Shown: positions 22,080 to 34,213 of the stretch, in pieces
Layout: every line of letters begins with the position of its first letter
How positions within the stretch are numbered: the stretch's first letter is position 1
DNA from: Euonymus europaeus
Taxonomy: Eukaryota; Streptophyta; Magnoliopsida; Celastrales; Celastraceae
Assembly (NCBI GenBank): GCA_963580455.1
Contig: OY756958.1
Span: forward strand, 7,824,501-7,888,500
Reading direction: 5' to 3'
DNA length: 64,000 nucleotides
The notes under the pieces: generated by a model
The model's database searches: none
The model's input: the letters and a program-made list of their open reading frames with translations, nothing else
What the model was told of the DNA's origin: nothing
Translations under genes and position numbers: made by a program

Positions 22080-23298
22080 AAGAAAAATGAAAAATAGGGT
22101 CTATGTAGTATGAATGTCAAACCTATAGAGTCTTGTGAAGTTTAAATCCAAGAACTATGTCAATCATATCATAGCGTTTTGAAGGTTCTATTTAACCAAT
22201 GAAACGTAACACGTCTTAAATCTCTGCTTTCTTCGGGTTGCATGTGAACGTAAGAAACAATTCGGATGATAGTCAGCCCATCGAAAAATAGTCATTCTAT
22301 GTTGATAGTTTTGCATTCTATACCTTGGACTCTTGTATAAGAAAAAGGTAAGACTATTATCTTTTTTAATCTAATTTGCTACTATCACCACAAGAAATAG
22401 CATCATATAAGCTTGAATATATTTATGGTCTTACTATATCTTGGTTGAACTGAATAAAGCTCAACCTTTGTTCTTCAATACAAGTATACGCATCAACTAC
22501 ACAGCGAAGAATTAAATTACCTTCATTCAACCATGTATGACCTTCTAACATTCATTGTTGCAATATGTAAGCATAATACTTCTGCATAATTAGACATTCT
22601 CTCTTTATCTGTCTTTCTCCACTTACTTGCTACTTTATACAATCTCTAAGCTCATCTTCACGATATGGAAATAATATGGAGTGTAATTTTATAATTCTTT
22701 GCAATCATTATTCCTAGTGTTACAAAACAACATCCTTATGTGATTTCTCAATATTAAAATCTCCAACAATCAAACCTGCAACTTCTGAAATGTCAGATAT
22801 GTTGTATTCTCTACCATCTAGTTATCGTGTACTATATAAAGTCTAAGTTATGCACTTTATTATTTTTGAATATGTCCCTAGCCATCCAAAATGGTTGAGC
22901 AAGCATATTATGTTCGTTTCGTTCAACATACATAAAAGGGATTCAATTATCTCCATGTCTAGCATACTTTGATTTTTCTCATTAGATAGTGCTTTAAGAT
23001 GATTCTGAATCTCACTATCAGTATCATATATATACAATTGTGCAAATCATGATTTCTTACCCATCTCTAGTATCAATGATCTAATGAGATGATGATTTTG
23101 ATCATTAAGCCGAAAAACATAGGGACCACCACTATTGTTTTCGACATGTCCACCCATAAAAGTAAAGGAAAAAAATTGAGTTTTATACTCAAATATTTCC
23201 ATGAATCTAGTTGCCATGGAACTGTTATGAGGAGTAACCAATGATTTCAACAGTGGTGAAGCATCCTTTAGAAGTGGGAACTGAACTCTGTCAGACAT
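22080..23298 (-). pseudogene. Helitron replicase (Helitron_like_N) remnant, multiply frameshifted
   Basis: On the minus strand from 23298 leftward: LLKSLVTPHNSSMATRF, FSFTFMGGHVENNSGGPYVF, RLNDQNHHLIRSLI, a stop, LYIYDTDSEIQNHLKAL, later SEVAGLIVGDFNIEKSHKD, YYAYILQQ, VVDAYTCIEEQRLSFIQFN, SLYDAISCGD and SPRYRMQNYQ. The order matches the N-terminal part of plant Helitron proteins that precedes the HUH nuclease. The HUH histidines and the helicase are not visible, and stops and shifts are many. Helitron ends (5' TC, 3' CTRR with hairpin) were not located. Confidence 0.8.
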
Positions 23299-23339
23299 AC
23301 AACATAAAGAGAATTTTGGATCTAATAGTCTCCTAGACT

Positions 23340-24010
23340 TAGTTGTTCACTTTTGGTGTTCTTGAGTGGTGTTTCAACAAACTTCTCCCAATCGCATCTA
23401 TATCTTCTTGAGAGCTTTCTGTGAGTTTGTGATAAAATGATTGCCACATCTTGAGCATATTGTTAACCATACCCTTGAGCGTCATCTCTAGTTTTTGAGT
23501 GTTCCTCAACCAATAGGCTTGAGGTAATCTTGAGAGAACCTCGTCCCTAATCACTTGTAAAGTCTCTTTGTTGGATAAAACCTTGTGAGGTTGTGAGATA
23601 AGTTTGGGGTACAACTTGGAAACCCTAGTTCTTGGTTATCTTGCAACTTTGGTTGTAAGAGTTTGGGATTATCTTGCCTAAAACTCTAAGTTGTTGGTGA
23701 ACTTAGAAAACCATCATTTTTTAGTGGATTTGAAAATCATAAACTTGAGGATTTAGGTAGTGGATGTAGGAGGAAGGACTCTCTGAACCACTATATATCT
23801 TTGTGCATAGTTGAACACTAATCTATTCATATAGCTAGACTTAAAATTTTGATAAGAATTTTTGATATAGTATTCATTAAGGTGTTTTAATATTTCATAC
23901 CAAATTTCATTACATTCCTATTTGAATTGCTGGGTCAAATAGTTTTTATCTAATTGGTATGCAGAGTTGTGTTCGTTGACATTGTGGTGTGATTTTTGTT
24001 TGTTTCTTAA
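23340..24010 (+). repeat. LTR fragment of the Copia element B family, opposite orientation
   Basis: Shares long runs with the complement of 10600-10940 and 16953-17330, for example TTTTTGATATAGTATTCATT and CATATAGCTAGACTT, plus GGATGTAGGAGGAAGGACTC-like sequence before a CCACTATATA. It serves as an uninterrupted reference that shows where the Harbinger element inserted. No internal region accompanies it. A minus-strand open frame here (23339-23614) has no recognised domain. Confidence 0.7.
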
Positions 24011-25940
24011 CTTGCTATTCACTACATATTGTATCACATATTGCACTTGAATGAAATTTTTTTAGTATTATCATTAGAGCCCAAATTTATGTGTTACTTG
24101 ATATTTGATATTAAATAATGATGTTGTTGTGTCAACATGCCATACGTTAGTGCGTTTCGATTTGGTTGAGCATAACAACTAACATGAGGGGCTAATACAT
24201 GTTCTCTTGTGGATTATGTGGCAAACCATTTAAGTCACTATTGTGTTGAAATGGAGATAGAAGATATGACGATGCAAGATCATCACTAGCGTAAGAAGGG
24301 GTTATCTAAGCAGTTTACCAAATGAGTGTTGATATGATATTGAAACATTAATGAGTCTTGTTTCAGAATTTTAAATGAGAAATGTCATCATCTTAATGTC
24401 AGTATGGGGTGAATAGACCCAGTATTTCTCCATTTAGTCATACCATTAGTGTGAAGGAAGTTGTATGGACTATTTCATGTCTTCACATTCTAGGAAGTGT
24501 AAGTTTGACATAATTTACTTCTTAAATTTTATCGGCTCTAGGGTCGGAAGGATGTCACGTAGAGGTAACTCCAATATGGTTATTGGAGGGATTGGAAAAA
24601 AAAAAAAGGAAAAGAGAGAAGAGAGTTGAAGATTATATTCTTTAATTATGGTTTGGTCAATTGTTGTTAATGACATGGATATGACAATTGGGAGGTACAT
24701 TGGTTGACTAGAGCATATAAATCAATTGACTACCATTTCCTGGGGGAGTATTGAATGCATAATGTGTGCGATGTATTTGATTAGTAGTTGAATACATTTG
24801 GAAAATAATAAAAAAATCATCTGATGTGGTTATTAGTAATAATATGATAATCCAATATATATAACATGGTATATATTGCTAGTGTATGTGTATTGAACCC
24901 TTACTAGTGGGTATTCTGGCAATGAATGAGAAAAGAAAATTTTGAATTTAGTTTTCCATATTCATGTATGATTGATAAATTATGAAAATGGCCACATATA
25001 TGAATACCTATATATTGTTATAAATATAGGGTTGGTGTGAGATTGCTGAAAGGCTTATATGAGAACATATGGTGTGTAGTTATATTGAATTTGAGAAAGG
25101 GCCACTAACAAGCTGTTATCGAAAGAGTGAATTGTTTACTAATCTATTGTGTATTGGGCAGGTGTTGAAAGATTGAGTTAGTGAGGAGTATGTGGTGTAA
25201 TAGCACACCTATGCGATAATTATGATATTTCTTTGACATAGTAGCATGGCTACTACGATGCTGATATATTAAAATTTTATGATAAATTATTGTATGCATG
25301 TGATTGGATGATTGTCGCTAGGTTGGTCGGTCAAGGAAGGAATAATTGGGATAAATTACCATGCTTATGACTTTATTTAAATGTGACTTGTGTTGTTTTT
25401 CTTTCCAGTATTCTATACTAACTTGATCTTGAAACTAGTTATTGTGATAAGGAAAGAAAAAAAAAAGGTTGTTGATACATTGTAGTTGCTTGGAAATTTG
25501 TTTAGTATTGAGTTGAGTGATAATGGGGACGAGAAGGGTGACAAAGAGCCTTCTCCATGATAAATCTGATGAGTATTGTATAATGATAGTGACACGAGAG
25601 TTGATGTCGGTCATATTGTATTGAAACTTTTTCCTGTAAACTATATTAGGAACTCTTGATTCGATTAGCACTATAAATAGGTTTACTATCTTTAGAAATG
25701 AGGGCTCAGTGTTTGAAGGTAAATCTTAATTGCATAACTATTGGATGGATAAAAAATTCGAGCTTTAAACGAGATATGAGTTGTCCTCATAAATTTACAT
25801 GATGGGTGTATTAACGATACACCGTGACAAAATCATTGTATAAAAAAAAGTGATATGGGTGCTAAATTTGTTATGAATATACAGTAGGTTAAACTTTACA
25901 TGATTGAAAGTGAATCTAAATTTTAGGGACGAAATTATTT
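24011..25940. other. Probable degenerate or non-coding interior of the Gypsy element ending at 25954-27670
   Basis: The last bases before the 3' LTR, TTAGGGACGAAATT then a purine tract, are typical of the 3' end of Tekay/Del-type Gypsy interiors. The preceding 1.9 kb shows no RT, integrase or chromodomain that I can read. It may be highly decayed or from a non-autonomous large-retrotransposon derivative. Confidence 0.4.
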
Positions 25941-25953
25941 AAGGAGGGAAGGA
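25941..25953 (+). other. Polypurine tract before a Gypsy 3' LTR
   Basis: AAGGAGGGAAGGA directly precedes TGTGATAACCC. This purine run primes plus-strand DNA synthesis in LTR retrotransposons. Confidence 0.8.
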
Positions 25954-27670
25954 TGTGATAACCCGACATAGAAATCAATGATCAAGAAGGTGACATGTGT
26001 ACAAAAAAACACACGAGGATCCGAAAATCGAGATCGGATTATGAATAAATTATTTTAGTTTAAAATAATAATGTTAAATGAAAATTTATTAAAAGCAATT
26101 GGATTTGAGAATGGCTCGGATAAAAAAAGAAATAGGAGGTTGAAAATACCAAATTAGTGGTGCAATGGAAATTTGGCAATGATTATTTTGTAGTAAAAAT
26201 TATAAAAATGGGAGGGAAATTTGGTAATTTTGGGGAGTAAATAGTTATTTTTTATTTGTATAAAATGGGTGAAATGAATAAAAAATGAAAAAAAATTGGA
26301 AATTGCAATTTCCATGCGTCAGACTTAGATCAAGTCAATCTTGCTTCTCTGGCCACTTTAGTCGATAAGATTGGTACCAATCTCTTTGTCTCTTCGAGAC
26401 ATGAAATCGGTCCAAGAATCGTCTTAAACGGAGTTGCGTATCTCTTGGAAAAGCTCTCGAAAGTTTCGGCTACTGCAAGCTTTGACAATCAATTTCTCCC
26501 TCATCTGACCTCCGTTTGATATGAGGCTACCACCGTTGAGTTCATCTCAGTGAGTACTACAAAACCCAGTTAGTGGTTGCTAGTGAAAGTAGTCGGATCT
26601 CTATTGACCTGAATATGGGTTCAGGTACTATTTGACCCATTTTACTTTTTCGGGCAGAGTTTACCCATTTGGCCAGATCATATATTCTATGTTTTTTAGG
26701 TGTATTTGAGCTTATTTGTGACCATATATGCGTATTTTTGTGTAGAAATTGTATCTGAAACTTAGTGAAAGATTTTGAATGTATGTTGGAAAATTATACG
26801 GGGAAGTTTTGGTTCAAGTGGAATGTGAGGAACACTCCACGAGGTAGGGAATATAGTAACCTTGCATTATATTTGGAAGTTTCGTATTTTTACTTAATCA
26901 CTGATTCTTGTAGTTTATTAAATTGTGTTATGATGTTCTAGTATAAATGTCTGGTTGGTTTAATGTGAATTTTATGGTGGGAGGTGTATGTGGATGATTT
27001 TTGGTATGTGATAACTTCTGCTATTTATTGGAAATTGTTGTTTAAATATTGAATGCTCTGTGAATGAATATTTATATTTGGTATTTTGTGAGAATTGCGG
27101 AGGTTGAGTGAAGGGTGGTAAGTTTGGGTAGAAGGAGAATGCCTACTCTCTTTACCTATGGATGTAAGTTCCAGCAACACAATGCAGAACATGACTGTGG
27201 ATTTGGAATCCGACAACACGATGCCAAACGTGGGTATGAATATCATGTGTGAAACGTGGAAGTAATGGATAGTGGAGGTGAGGTTGAGAAGTTTGAGATG
27301 TTGTTCTTGATTTTATTATTGTTAGCAATTGACTGATTTTTCCCTTGTGTTTATGTTTTTTTTTTCCTAGGTGAGCCTAGTAATCCTGATTGAGCTAGTG
27401 ATGGGAACCGAATTGAGATATGTGCACATACCATGAAATAAGAAGATATTGTTTGAATTTAAGTTTTTCTATGAGATGGGAGTCTAGTTATCTAAATGTG
27501 ATTATGTGTGTCTATATATATATATATAAAAGTAAGTATTCATCTCAAATGTGGAATATTATCTATATATAATTATGTAGTGAGCAACTTATTATACTTA
27601 TTAATTATGTTAATTAATATAAATTAGTTTATTATTTTTCATGTCATGTCTCAGAGGTTGGGGTGTGACA
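25954..27670 (+). repeat. Gypsy (Tekay/Del-like) 3' LTR, 1717 bp
   Basis: Starts TGTGATAACCCGACATAG and ends GGTTGGGGTGTGACA. Both ends resemble Tekay/Del LTR ends (TGTGATACCC ... GGGGCGTGACA). No 5' LTR partner is in the window, so no target duplication can be checked. The lineage call rests on end motifs only. Confidence 0.7.
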
Positions 27671-27745
27671 GATAAGGTGTCACCGCACAAGTAAATAACG
27701 TAAAAGGAGCACACCATTCCACAAATCACTAGACATTGCTTGTTC

Positions 27746-28510
27746 TCAACATTGAAAAAGGAACTTGGCGACACTACAACTCGTTATTTCCATGGAGCAA
27801 GAAAATGAGGTACTCCCTAATGACAAACCAACAATCGGGCTTATTTTCATATCTTTGACTGCAACTTCACCCCATTTGATTGTTAAATTATAATTAGCTT
27901 CACTTTCAGTTGCTAAATTTGCAACTTGAGTGAATAAACTACATAGAGCATTGTAATTGGGCACTGCCTCCTTAAAAATCAAAGGCATTACGAAGAATGT
28001 ATATAAATTCAAACCTGGATCATATTATTTAACAAAACAATGTATTAGATTAAAGCAACTAAATTTTAAAATAATGAAATAAGTACCATTTTAATGAGCA
28101 GCGACCAATTACATTGTTTTTTAAAACAATGTAACTGACCACTCATCATTAAAAATAAAAGTCAATGCAATGAATGTATGAAAATTCAGAATGACCGTAA
28201 ATATACCTGCAATAAGAGCAGTTAATTGTCAGCTCTACTACATGTACAAGCTACAAATTTTTCATTGCCTTCACTGTCTTTATTGATAGTCCTCTTCTTC
28301 ACCACAAACTCCTTTTGTTGTCCATATATCTTATAAAATTCCAAGATGTCTTTCACTTCATCAAACAACATCCCAATAACTGGAGTCTTGATTTCATCCA
28401 AAACACTATCAACCGGAGCATCATTACCATCCTCAATAATGTTCAAACCATCATCCATATCAATTATATTGTCATCATTATCTAATTCAATGGCATCTAC
28501 AAAGGGCCAC
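27746..28510 (-). pseudogene. FAR1/FHY3-related (FRS) gene or MULE-derived relic
   Basis: 28458-28222 on minus reads a FAR1 DNA-binding-domain start (TPVIGMLFDEVKDILEFYK, then GQQKEFVVKKRTINKD and a Cys pair CTC) and stops before the domain is finished. 28012-27746 reads NALCSLFTQVANLATES, which resembles the C-terminal helical segment of FAR1-related proteins. The transposase-like core and the SWIM zinc finger that should lie between are missing, replaced by about 200 bp with a hairpin. FAR1 family proteins descend from MULE transposases, so this could be a host gene fragment or transposon debris. Confidence 0.65.
28089..28154. repeat. Imperfect inverted repeat (32-bp arms)
   Basis: TTTTAATGAGCAGCGACC ... 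pairs with ... GGTCAGTTACATTG reading in from the right end CATTAAAA; the centre is ACATTGTTTTTTAAAACAATGT. It sits between the two halves of the FAR1-like relic and could be a tiny MITE or a deletion scar. Confidence 0.6.
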
Positions 28511-29609
28511 TAATAATTTGACACCTCCATCAATAAATTGTCAAAATATCTAATACTTATAAAGTTATGCAAATAAAGTCCTTACCTGGAGTGTCTCATT
28601 CATCATCCATTGTCGACACTGGCGCGAGTCACCAATGCAGTTTTCAGGTTCATGAACCTGCTTTACAACTCTATTTGATAACTTTTTCGATGACATCGAA
28701 CATGAGATTGATGCATCTGTTTTACTTTTATCATTGTCCTTGATATCGCAATTGATATGCATTTCCCAAAAAATTTGATCCTTTTAAGAGCTCAAAATTT
28801 AAAATTCAGTCGTACAAATTGCACTCGTCTTTTTCAAGCTTCATTCAAGGGATATTAAGCTTCAATTTGAGCATCAGGTGCTCTGGTTTTGTTCATATCA
28901 CTGAACATCGTCTCTTACTCTGCGAATAAACTCAGTGAGTTATGCAATTATAAGCCGAGAATCATTAGTGGCGAGAGCAATCGAAACAGAAGCTGAAACC
29001 TCGTCAAAAAATGGTCAAGGCTTTCAGGATTTATGAACTCGATGGACCCGAGGTAACTCAGTCATATGTAATCAATTAAATGAAGACTATATGTGTTAGA
29101 ACAATGTATTACACTATATGCCAAAACATTGCAATCGGTAAGTCTATAAATGATTGAAGAAACACTACAACTTGCGATGACGGGCTCCAACGGAACACGA
29201 GTCCATATAAGTATTCATAAATAAGCACTAAAACCTACATAACTCACATATCAATATTAAAAGAAAAATCTAATTAAAAACAATGTAATTAAGAACGACT
29301 GAATGAAATCTATCAATGATGAATTTTGTTAGATAGATCTTTACTTGCTGATTCTTGATATGAATTTTTCATGAAATTTAATATGTATTTTAAGAGATAT
29401 ATTAAAGAAAAAATTTTGTGCAACAAATTTTTTAAATGAAATTTTTTATTTTTAAATTTTTAAATTTTTTCATGTCATATGCTTACAAAGTATACCCTGT
29501 AAACTTGAATTAAAATTATATTTTTTTAATTTTTTTTAATTTTATCATGTATATGTTTTTTTTATTTTATCATGTATATGTTTATAAAACATGTCAAATA
29601 AACATCAAG
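28511..29609. other. Region upstream of the FAR1-like relic; no supported gene
   Basis: A minus-strand open frame at 28762-28565 may be a leader exon of the FAR1-like relic, but no domain is recognisable. From about 29340 on, the sequence is strongly AT-rich with T and A runs and two close copies of TTTATCATGTATATG (about 29543-29580), up to the LINE border. Confidence 0.45.
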
Positions 29610-32600
29610 TGGTGGCCTAATGTTATTCTGGAAGGAATCTGTTAAATTAATTATTCAATCATATTCCCAAAATCATATCAATGCAATAATTTCTGGGGAG
29701 GATTCAGAGCCGGATTACTTATTCACTGGCTTCTATGGTGATCCAAATCCTTCAAGGAGAGCTGTTTCTTGGGACCTTTTGCAAGTGCTGAAACCTATTT
29801 CTGGGATACCATGGATTTGTTTGGGTGATTTTAATTCGATAATGAATTATACTGAGAAGCAAGGAGGTAATAATGTAACTGGCTCTAACATAACTGCTTT
29901 TAGCGAGGCGGTCATGGCAGTGGGTCTTCTCGATATTGGCTGGAAAGGACCAAAATTTACATGGAGCAATCGCCGTAGATTACAGTCTGATTTTATTCAG
30001 GAGAGACTAGATCGAGTGTTTGTGAACGAGGCTTGGTTATTGGGATTCAATTTTCATGAAAATCTGGTGCAACATATGACTTCTTCTGATCATTGTAGTT
30101 TGTTGTTCTCATGGGCAAAAGACATCTCAACTGGCTCAAGGCAATCAAAACGATTCCAATACATGAACTGGTGGGGTAAAGATGATGAATGCAGGCGTCT
30201 AATATGTAGCCAGTGGAGGAAACTAATAGACCTCCCACCTGTCACCTTGGCGGATGGTAACCTTGCTCAAAATTTACGACGATGTTCGAACTCCTTAAAC
30301 TCGTGGCATTTTCGTAAACGAAAGGCAATGGTTGCGGAACAAGATAGGTTACAAAGTGATCTTGATGTAGCGATGGAGTGTGAGACAGCAGAGAATCAAG
30401 ATGAGTTGGCTTCAATTCGACATAAATTGGAAGAGGTTAGAGGCCGGGATGAATCCCTTCTTAAGCAAAGGGCGAAAGTGGCATGGCTAAATGAAGGGGA
30501 TAAAAATACTAAATTTTTCCATCATCGAATTTGTCAAAGACGGCAAAGGAATGGTATTTTTTCGGTATCAGACATGGCAAGGCAATTGTATTCATGTCCA
30601 GGTGAGGTACAAGGTTGTTTTCAATCTTATTTTGTTGAGTTATTTACTTCAAGGTCCGCACCTGTTCCGAATTCCTTTTTACTTGCTCCTATTCGATCAG
30701 TCTCTGCAACAATGAACTCTTCTCTGTGTCGTGATTGCACTTTGGAGGAAGTTTGGGTTGCTCTTAAAGGTATCGATCAAAACAAATCTCCTGGACCGGA
30801 TGGCTTCACCTCTGGGTTCTATCAAAAGCACTGGTCTCTTGTGGGAGTGGATTTATTGGCGGTGGTCCACCAATTTTTTAATACTGGAGTTTTGAAGATG
30901 GACCTCAATAAGACCTTTATTGCTCTTATTCCTAAAGTAACACATCCTGCTACGGTTACTCAATATAGGCCAATTAGTTTATGTAATGTGGCTTATAAAA
31001 TTATTGCCAAGATTTTGGCTAATCGTCTGCAGTTGATTTTGCCTTTTATCGTGCGAGAAAATCAATCGGCCTTTATTAAAGGTAAACTGATTACGGACAA
31101 TATTATTGTGGCGTATGAAGCACTTCATTCTATGGCTACTAAACAGCGTTCTCGGACCAACTTTATGGCTCTAAAGTTGGATATGAGCAAGGCTTATGAC
31201 CGCATGGAATGGGATTTCTTAGAAGGTGTATTGCTCAATTTTGGGTTCAACTCCATTTGGACTAACTGGATTATGCAATGTGTGCAAACGGTTACTTATT
31301 CAGTTTTGATCAATGAGTCTCAGACAGATCTTATCATACCACAACGAGGATTGAGACAGGGAGATCCACTTTCTCCTTTATTATTTGTCTTATGCGCAGA
31401 TATTCTAAGTCGAAACTTGGAAAGGGCGGCAGAGGCTAGGCTCATCACTGGTATTCCTTTTGGTGGAGGTCGTATAAGTGCAACTCATTTATTATTCGCA
31501 GATGACAGCCTTATTTTTTGTAAGGCTGAGAAGCAGGAATGGGAAAATGTCAAGGTGATCTTAGAAGGCTATGAAAGGTCTTCGGGGCAGAAAATCAATA
31601 TGGAGAAGATTGCTATTTATTTTAGCAATCATACACCATCGGGGGTGAAATCCGATCTGCTATCTAACATTGAAGCAACTGAAACAAATTCTCTTGATAA
31701 ATATTTGGGTTTGCCTCCTATGCTAGGTCGTTCTAAAGTATCAACCCTTCGATTTGTGGTAGATAAAGTAAGGCAAAAAATTCAAAATTGGACTAATAAG
31801 TTCTTGTCTTTAGCAGGAAGAATGGTACTGATTAAATCGGTATTGCAAGCTATCCCTACATATGCTATGCAAGTCTTTCTTTTTCCAAAAACAATATGCG
31901 AGGAGCTGAATAAGGAGATTAGAAAATTCTTTTGGGGCTCAGGAAAGGACAATAGGAGTACAACATGGATTGCATGGAAGCGTGTTTGTTTGCCTAAGTC
32001 TAAAGGGGGGCTGGGCTTCCGCGATTTTATAGCCTTTAATGCATCTCTTTTGGCTAAGCAAGGGTGGCGGATAACAACTCATCCCAATTCTTATGTGGCT
32101 CGAGTGCTTAAAGCGAAGTATTTTCGTGATCACTCATTTATTCAAGCCTTACGGGGTACAACTTCCTCCTATATTTGGAAAAGCATTTGGTCTACTAAAT
32201 ATTTACTTCAAGATGGGTTGTAGTGGAGGATATCTAATGGAGATTCAGTTTCCCTCTTCCATGACAAATGGATTTCAAAATCCTTAAGCTATAGTCTGGA
32301 CATGGCAGGGAAAGGAGGCTTTCCGGATTCTAAAGTCTCGATCTTAATTGATCCTCTAGTTCGATGGTGGAATGTCGACTTAGTCCGATCTATTTTTACA
32401 AAGGAAACGGCAGATTTAATATTGCAGTCTCCTCTATCGGTGGGTGCAGGCTGTGATGTCCAATATTGGAATGGAACAAAAAATGGAGTTTACTCGGTCC
32501 AGAGTGGTTATCATAGAATGATGGAAATCCAGGAAAGAGCTTTGCCTAATAGTTCTTCAAACCAGGCTCAACATGAATGGTGGACATCCTTATGGGATAT

Positions 32601-33744
32601 TCCTTGTCATCCATCTACCCACCTCTTTTTATGGCGAGCTTTTCATAATGCTTTACCAACTCTATCTAACTTGAAGAGTCGAGGGATTATAGTTGATGAT
32701 ATATGCCCTACTTGCCTATCACAAAAAGAAGACATGATTCATATCCTTTGGCAATGCCCTGCATCAGTAGATGTGTACAGTTCTAGCGATAGTACAATTC
32801 AGAAAATGCATAGCAATTTTCACAACTTTGATCAGCTATGGAGTCATGCTCTTGCAGTTTTGGTCCCCTCAGATTTAGCGACACTGGCATTTTTGTTCAA
32901 ATCTATCTGGTATAGACGGAACTCAGTGATGCATGGAGGGATATTTACTCACCCAACTCATATTGCTAAAACTGTTCTTTGTGTGGTAGCTCCTACAATT
33001 GAACAATCAGATATTGTATCAAATATTAGTATTCCTTTAGCAGCCTCTCAACAACGTGTCTGGTGTCCTCCTTGTATGGGTTTCATGAAAATTAATTGGG
33101 ATGCATCCATTAATAAGAACACTGGCAGATCTGGTTTTGGTTGCATCATGCGAAATTGGGATGGTGCTTTTTTTCTGTGCAGTGGCTTCTAGTAAGGAAA
33201 TAACTCTAGAGCCGGTGGTTGCGAAAGCAATGGGAGCTGCGGAGGCTGTGAAGTTGGCAGCTGCAATGGGTATTATGTATCTTGAGTTGGAAGGTGACTC
33301 AGTTATAATTGTAAATGCAATTCAGAGTTGTGAAGAATTCTTAGCATCTTGGGGTGGAATAACCTCTGAAATTAGAAGATCTCTTGCGGTTTTAACCTCC
33401 TGGAAGTTTACTCATGTGAAGCGTGAAGGAAATATGGCTGCTCATCGCCTTGCAAAGTTTGCTGCAACAACTGATAGAACTCAAGCTTGGTACGAAGTGG
33501 GTCCAGATTGGCTGAGGGATGAGGTAACCAGGGAAAATCTCCTCTGGTCAGTTCATGTGAATAGGAGTCAAGTTTAGCAAAGAAAATGTTGTGCTTAAAT
33601 TTTGACTTTCTTCTTTTAAGTATTTGTTTAGGCTTTTAAAGTGTAAATTCCACGACAGTTCTTTGTGCTTGGTGTCTGTATGAAAGCTTTTATTGAATCG
33701 CAAAGGGGATCTCTCCCCATTTTCAAAAAAAAAAAAAAAAAAAA
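29610..33744 (+). mobile_element. Plant L1-like LINE, 5'-truncated, with poly(A)
   Basis: A non-LTR retrotransposon ORF2 followed by a 3' untranslated region and a 20-base A-run at 33725-33744. The 5' end begins inside the endonuclease domain (GGLMLFWKES), as after incomplete reverse transcription; ORF1 is absent. Only one nonsense change and one homopolymer frameshift are seen in about 4 kb, suggesting fairly recent insertion. I could not find a clear target-site duplication. Confidence 0.92.
29620..33577 (+). pseudogene. LINE ORF2: endonuclease, reverse transcriptase, zf-RVT, RNase H
   Basis: Domains in order: C-terminal part of the AP-like endonuclease (ICLGDFNSIMN, ERLDRVFVNEAW, SSDHC), RT from about 30770 (KSPGPDGFTSGFYQKHW, YRPISLCNVAYKIIAK, KLDMSKAYDRMEWDF, GLRQGDPLSPLLFVLC, LLFADDSLIF with the catalytic FADD), then KGGLGFRDF. 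A TAG at 32221 interrupts before the zf-RVT domain (SLWDIPCHPSTHLFLWRA ... CPTCLSQKEDMIHILWQCP). RNase H begins INWDASINKNTGRSGFG, then a frameshift in the T-run near 33168, and continues LELEGDSVIIVNAI and HVKREGNMAAHRLAKFA to a stop at 33577. The endonuclease N-terminus with its catalytic Glu is lost. Confidence 0.93.
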
Positions 33745-34145
33745 TTAATATTGGGCAACGAATAATTGGAATATTTTTTTTAAGAGATTATAATTGGAAT
33801 ATTTTACGCCAACCATTTATGTATTGGTTGATGATTATGTCCTTAGTGGTAATTTTCTGCTATAAAAAAAATGAACATCCTAACCTAGGCCGGAAGGATA
33901 CTCTCCAAACCAACAAAACCTTGTTGCCGCCAAACCGAAACGTATCGCCTTCCCCTTCGCAAGAAGTTTTCTCTGAGTTACACAGTCCTTCAACCACCCA
34001 TATTGTTCTCTCACCGCCATTAATTTATCGATAGCTCTCAGTTTACCTTCAGCAATTCTATTTGAATTGATGCTCTCTGCTGTCTTCGATAATTTCCCTT
34101 TCAAATTGTCTGTATTCACTTCCTCGGTCTCCTATCTAACTTCCA
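33745..34145 (+). promoter_or_regulatory. Putative NOV core promoter and 5' leader
   Basis: A TATA-like TATAAAAAAA lies at 33861-33870, about 285 bp before the NOV start codon and only about 115 bp after the LINE poly(A). The stretch from about 33895 to 34145 is C/T-rich as in plant 5' leaders. An in-frame TAA at 34137-34139 stands nine bases before the ATG. Transcription start is inferred, not seen. Confidence 0.5.
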
Positions 34146-34213
34146 ATGTACGGGCAGCGCCCCGGCTATATTCCTGCCGGTGGTTCCTCGTCTGCGCCGC
34201 TGCAACCTTTTAA
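34070..34213 (+). CDS. Upstream ORF overlapping the NOV start codon (47 codons)
   Basis: ATG at 34070 opens a 47-residue frame (begins MLSAVFDNFPFKLSVF) that runs past the NOV ATG at 34146 in another frame and stops at 34211-34213. If the transcript starts near the TATA box, ribosomes using this ATG could not reinitiate at the NOV ATG, so it could lower NOV translation. Neither ATG has a purine at -3 that I would call strong. The peptide has no recognised domain; it may have no function. Confidence 0.35.
   Translation: MLSAVFDNFPFKLSVFTSSVSYLTSNVRAAPRLYSCRWFLVCAAATF

Noticed and set aside
23339..23614. 91-codon minus-strand open frame
   Set aside because: It lies in LTR sequence shared with the Copia element B LTR on the other strand, so a gene is unlikely.
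29500..33780. Target-site duplication for the LINE
   Set aside because: Bases after the A-run (TTAATATTGGGCAACG) were compared with those before 29610 and no convincing match was found.
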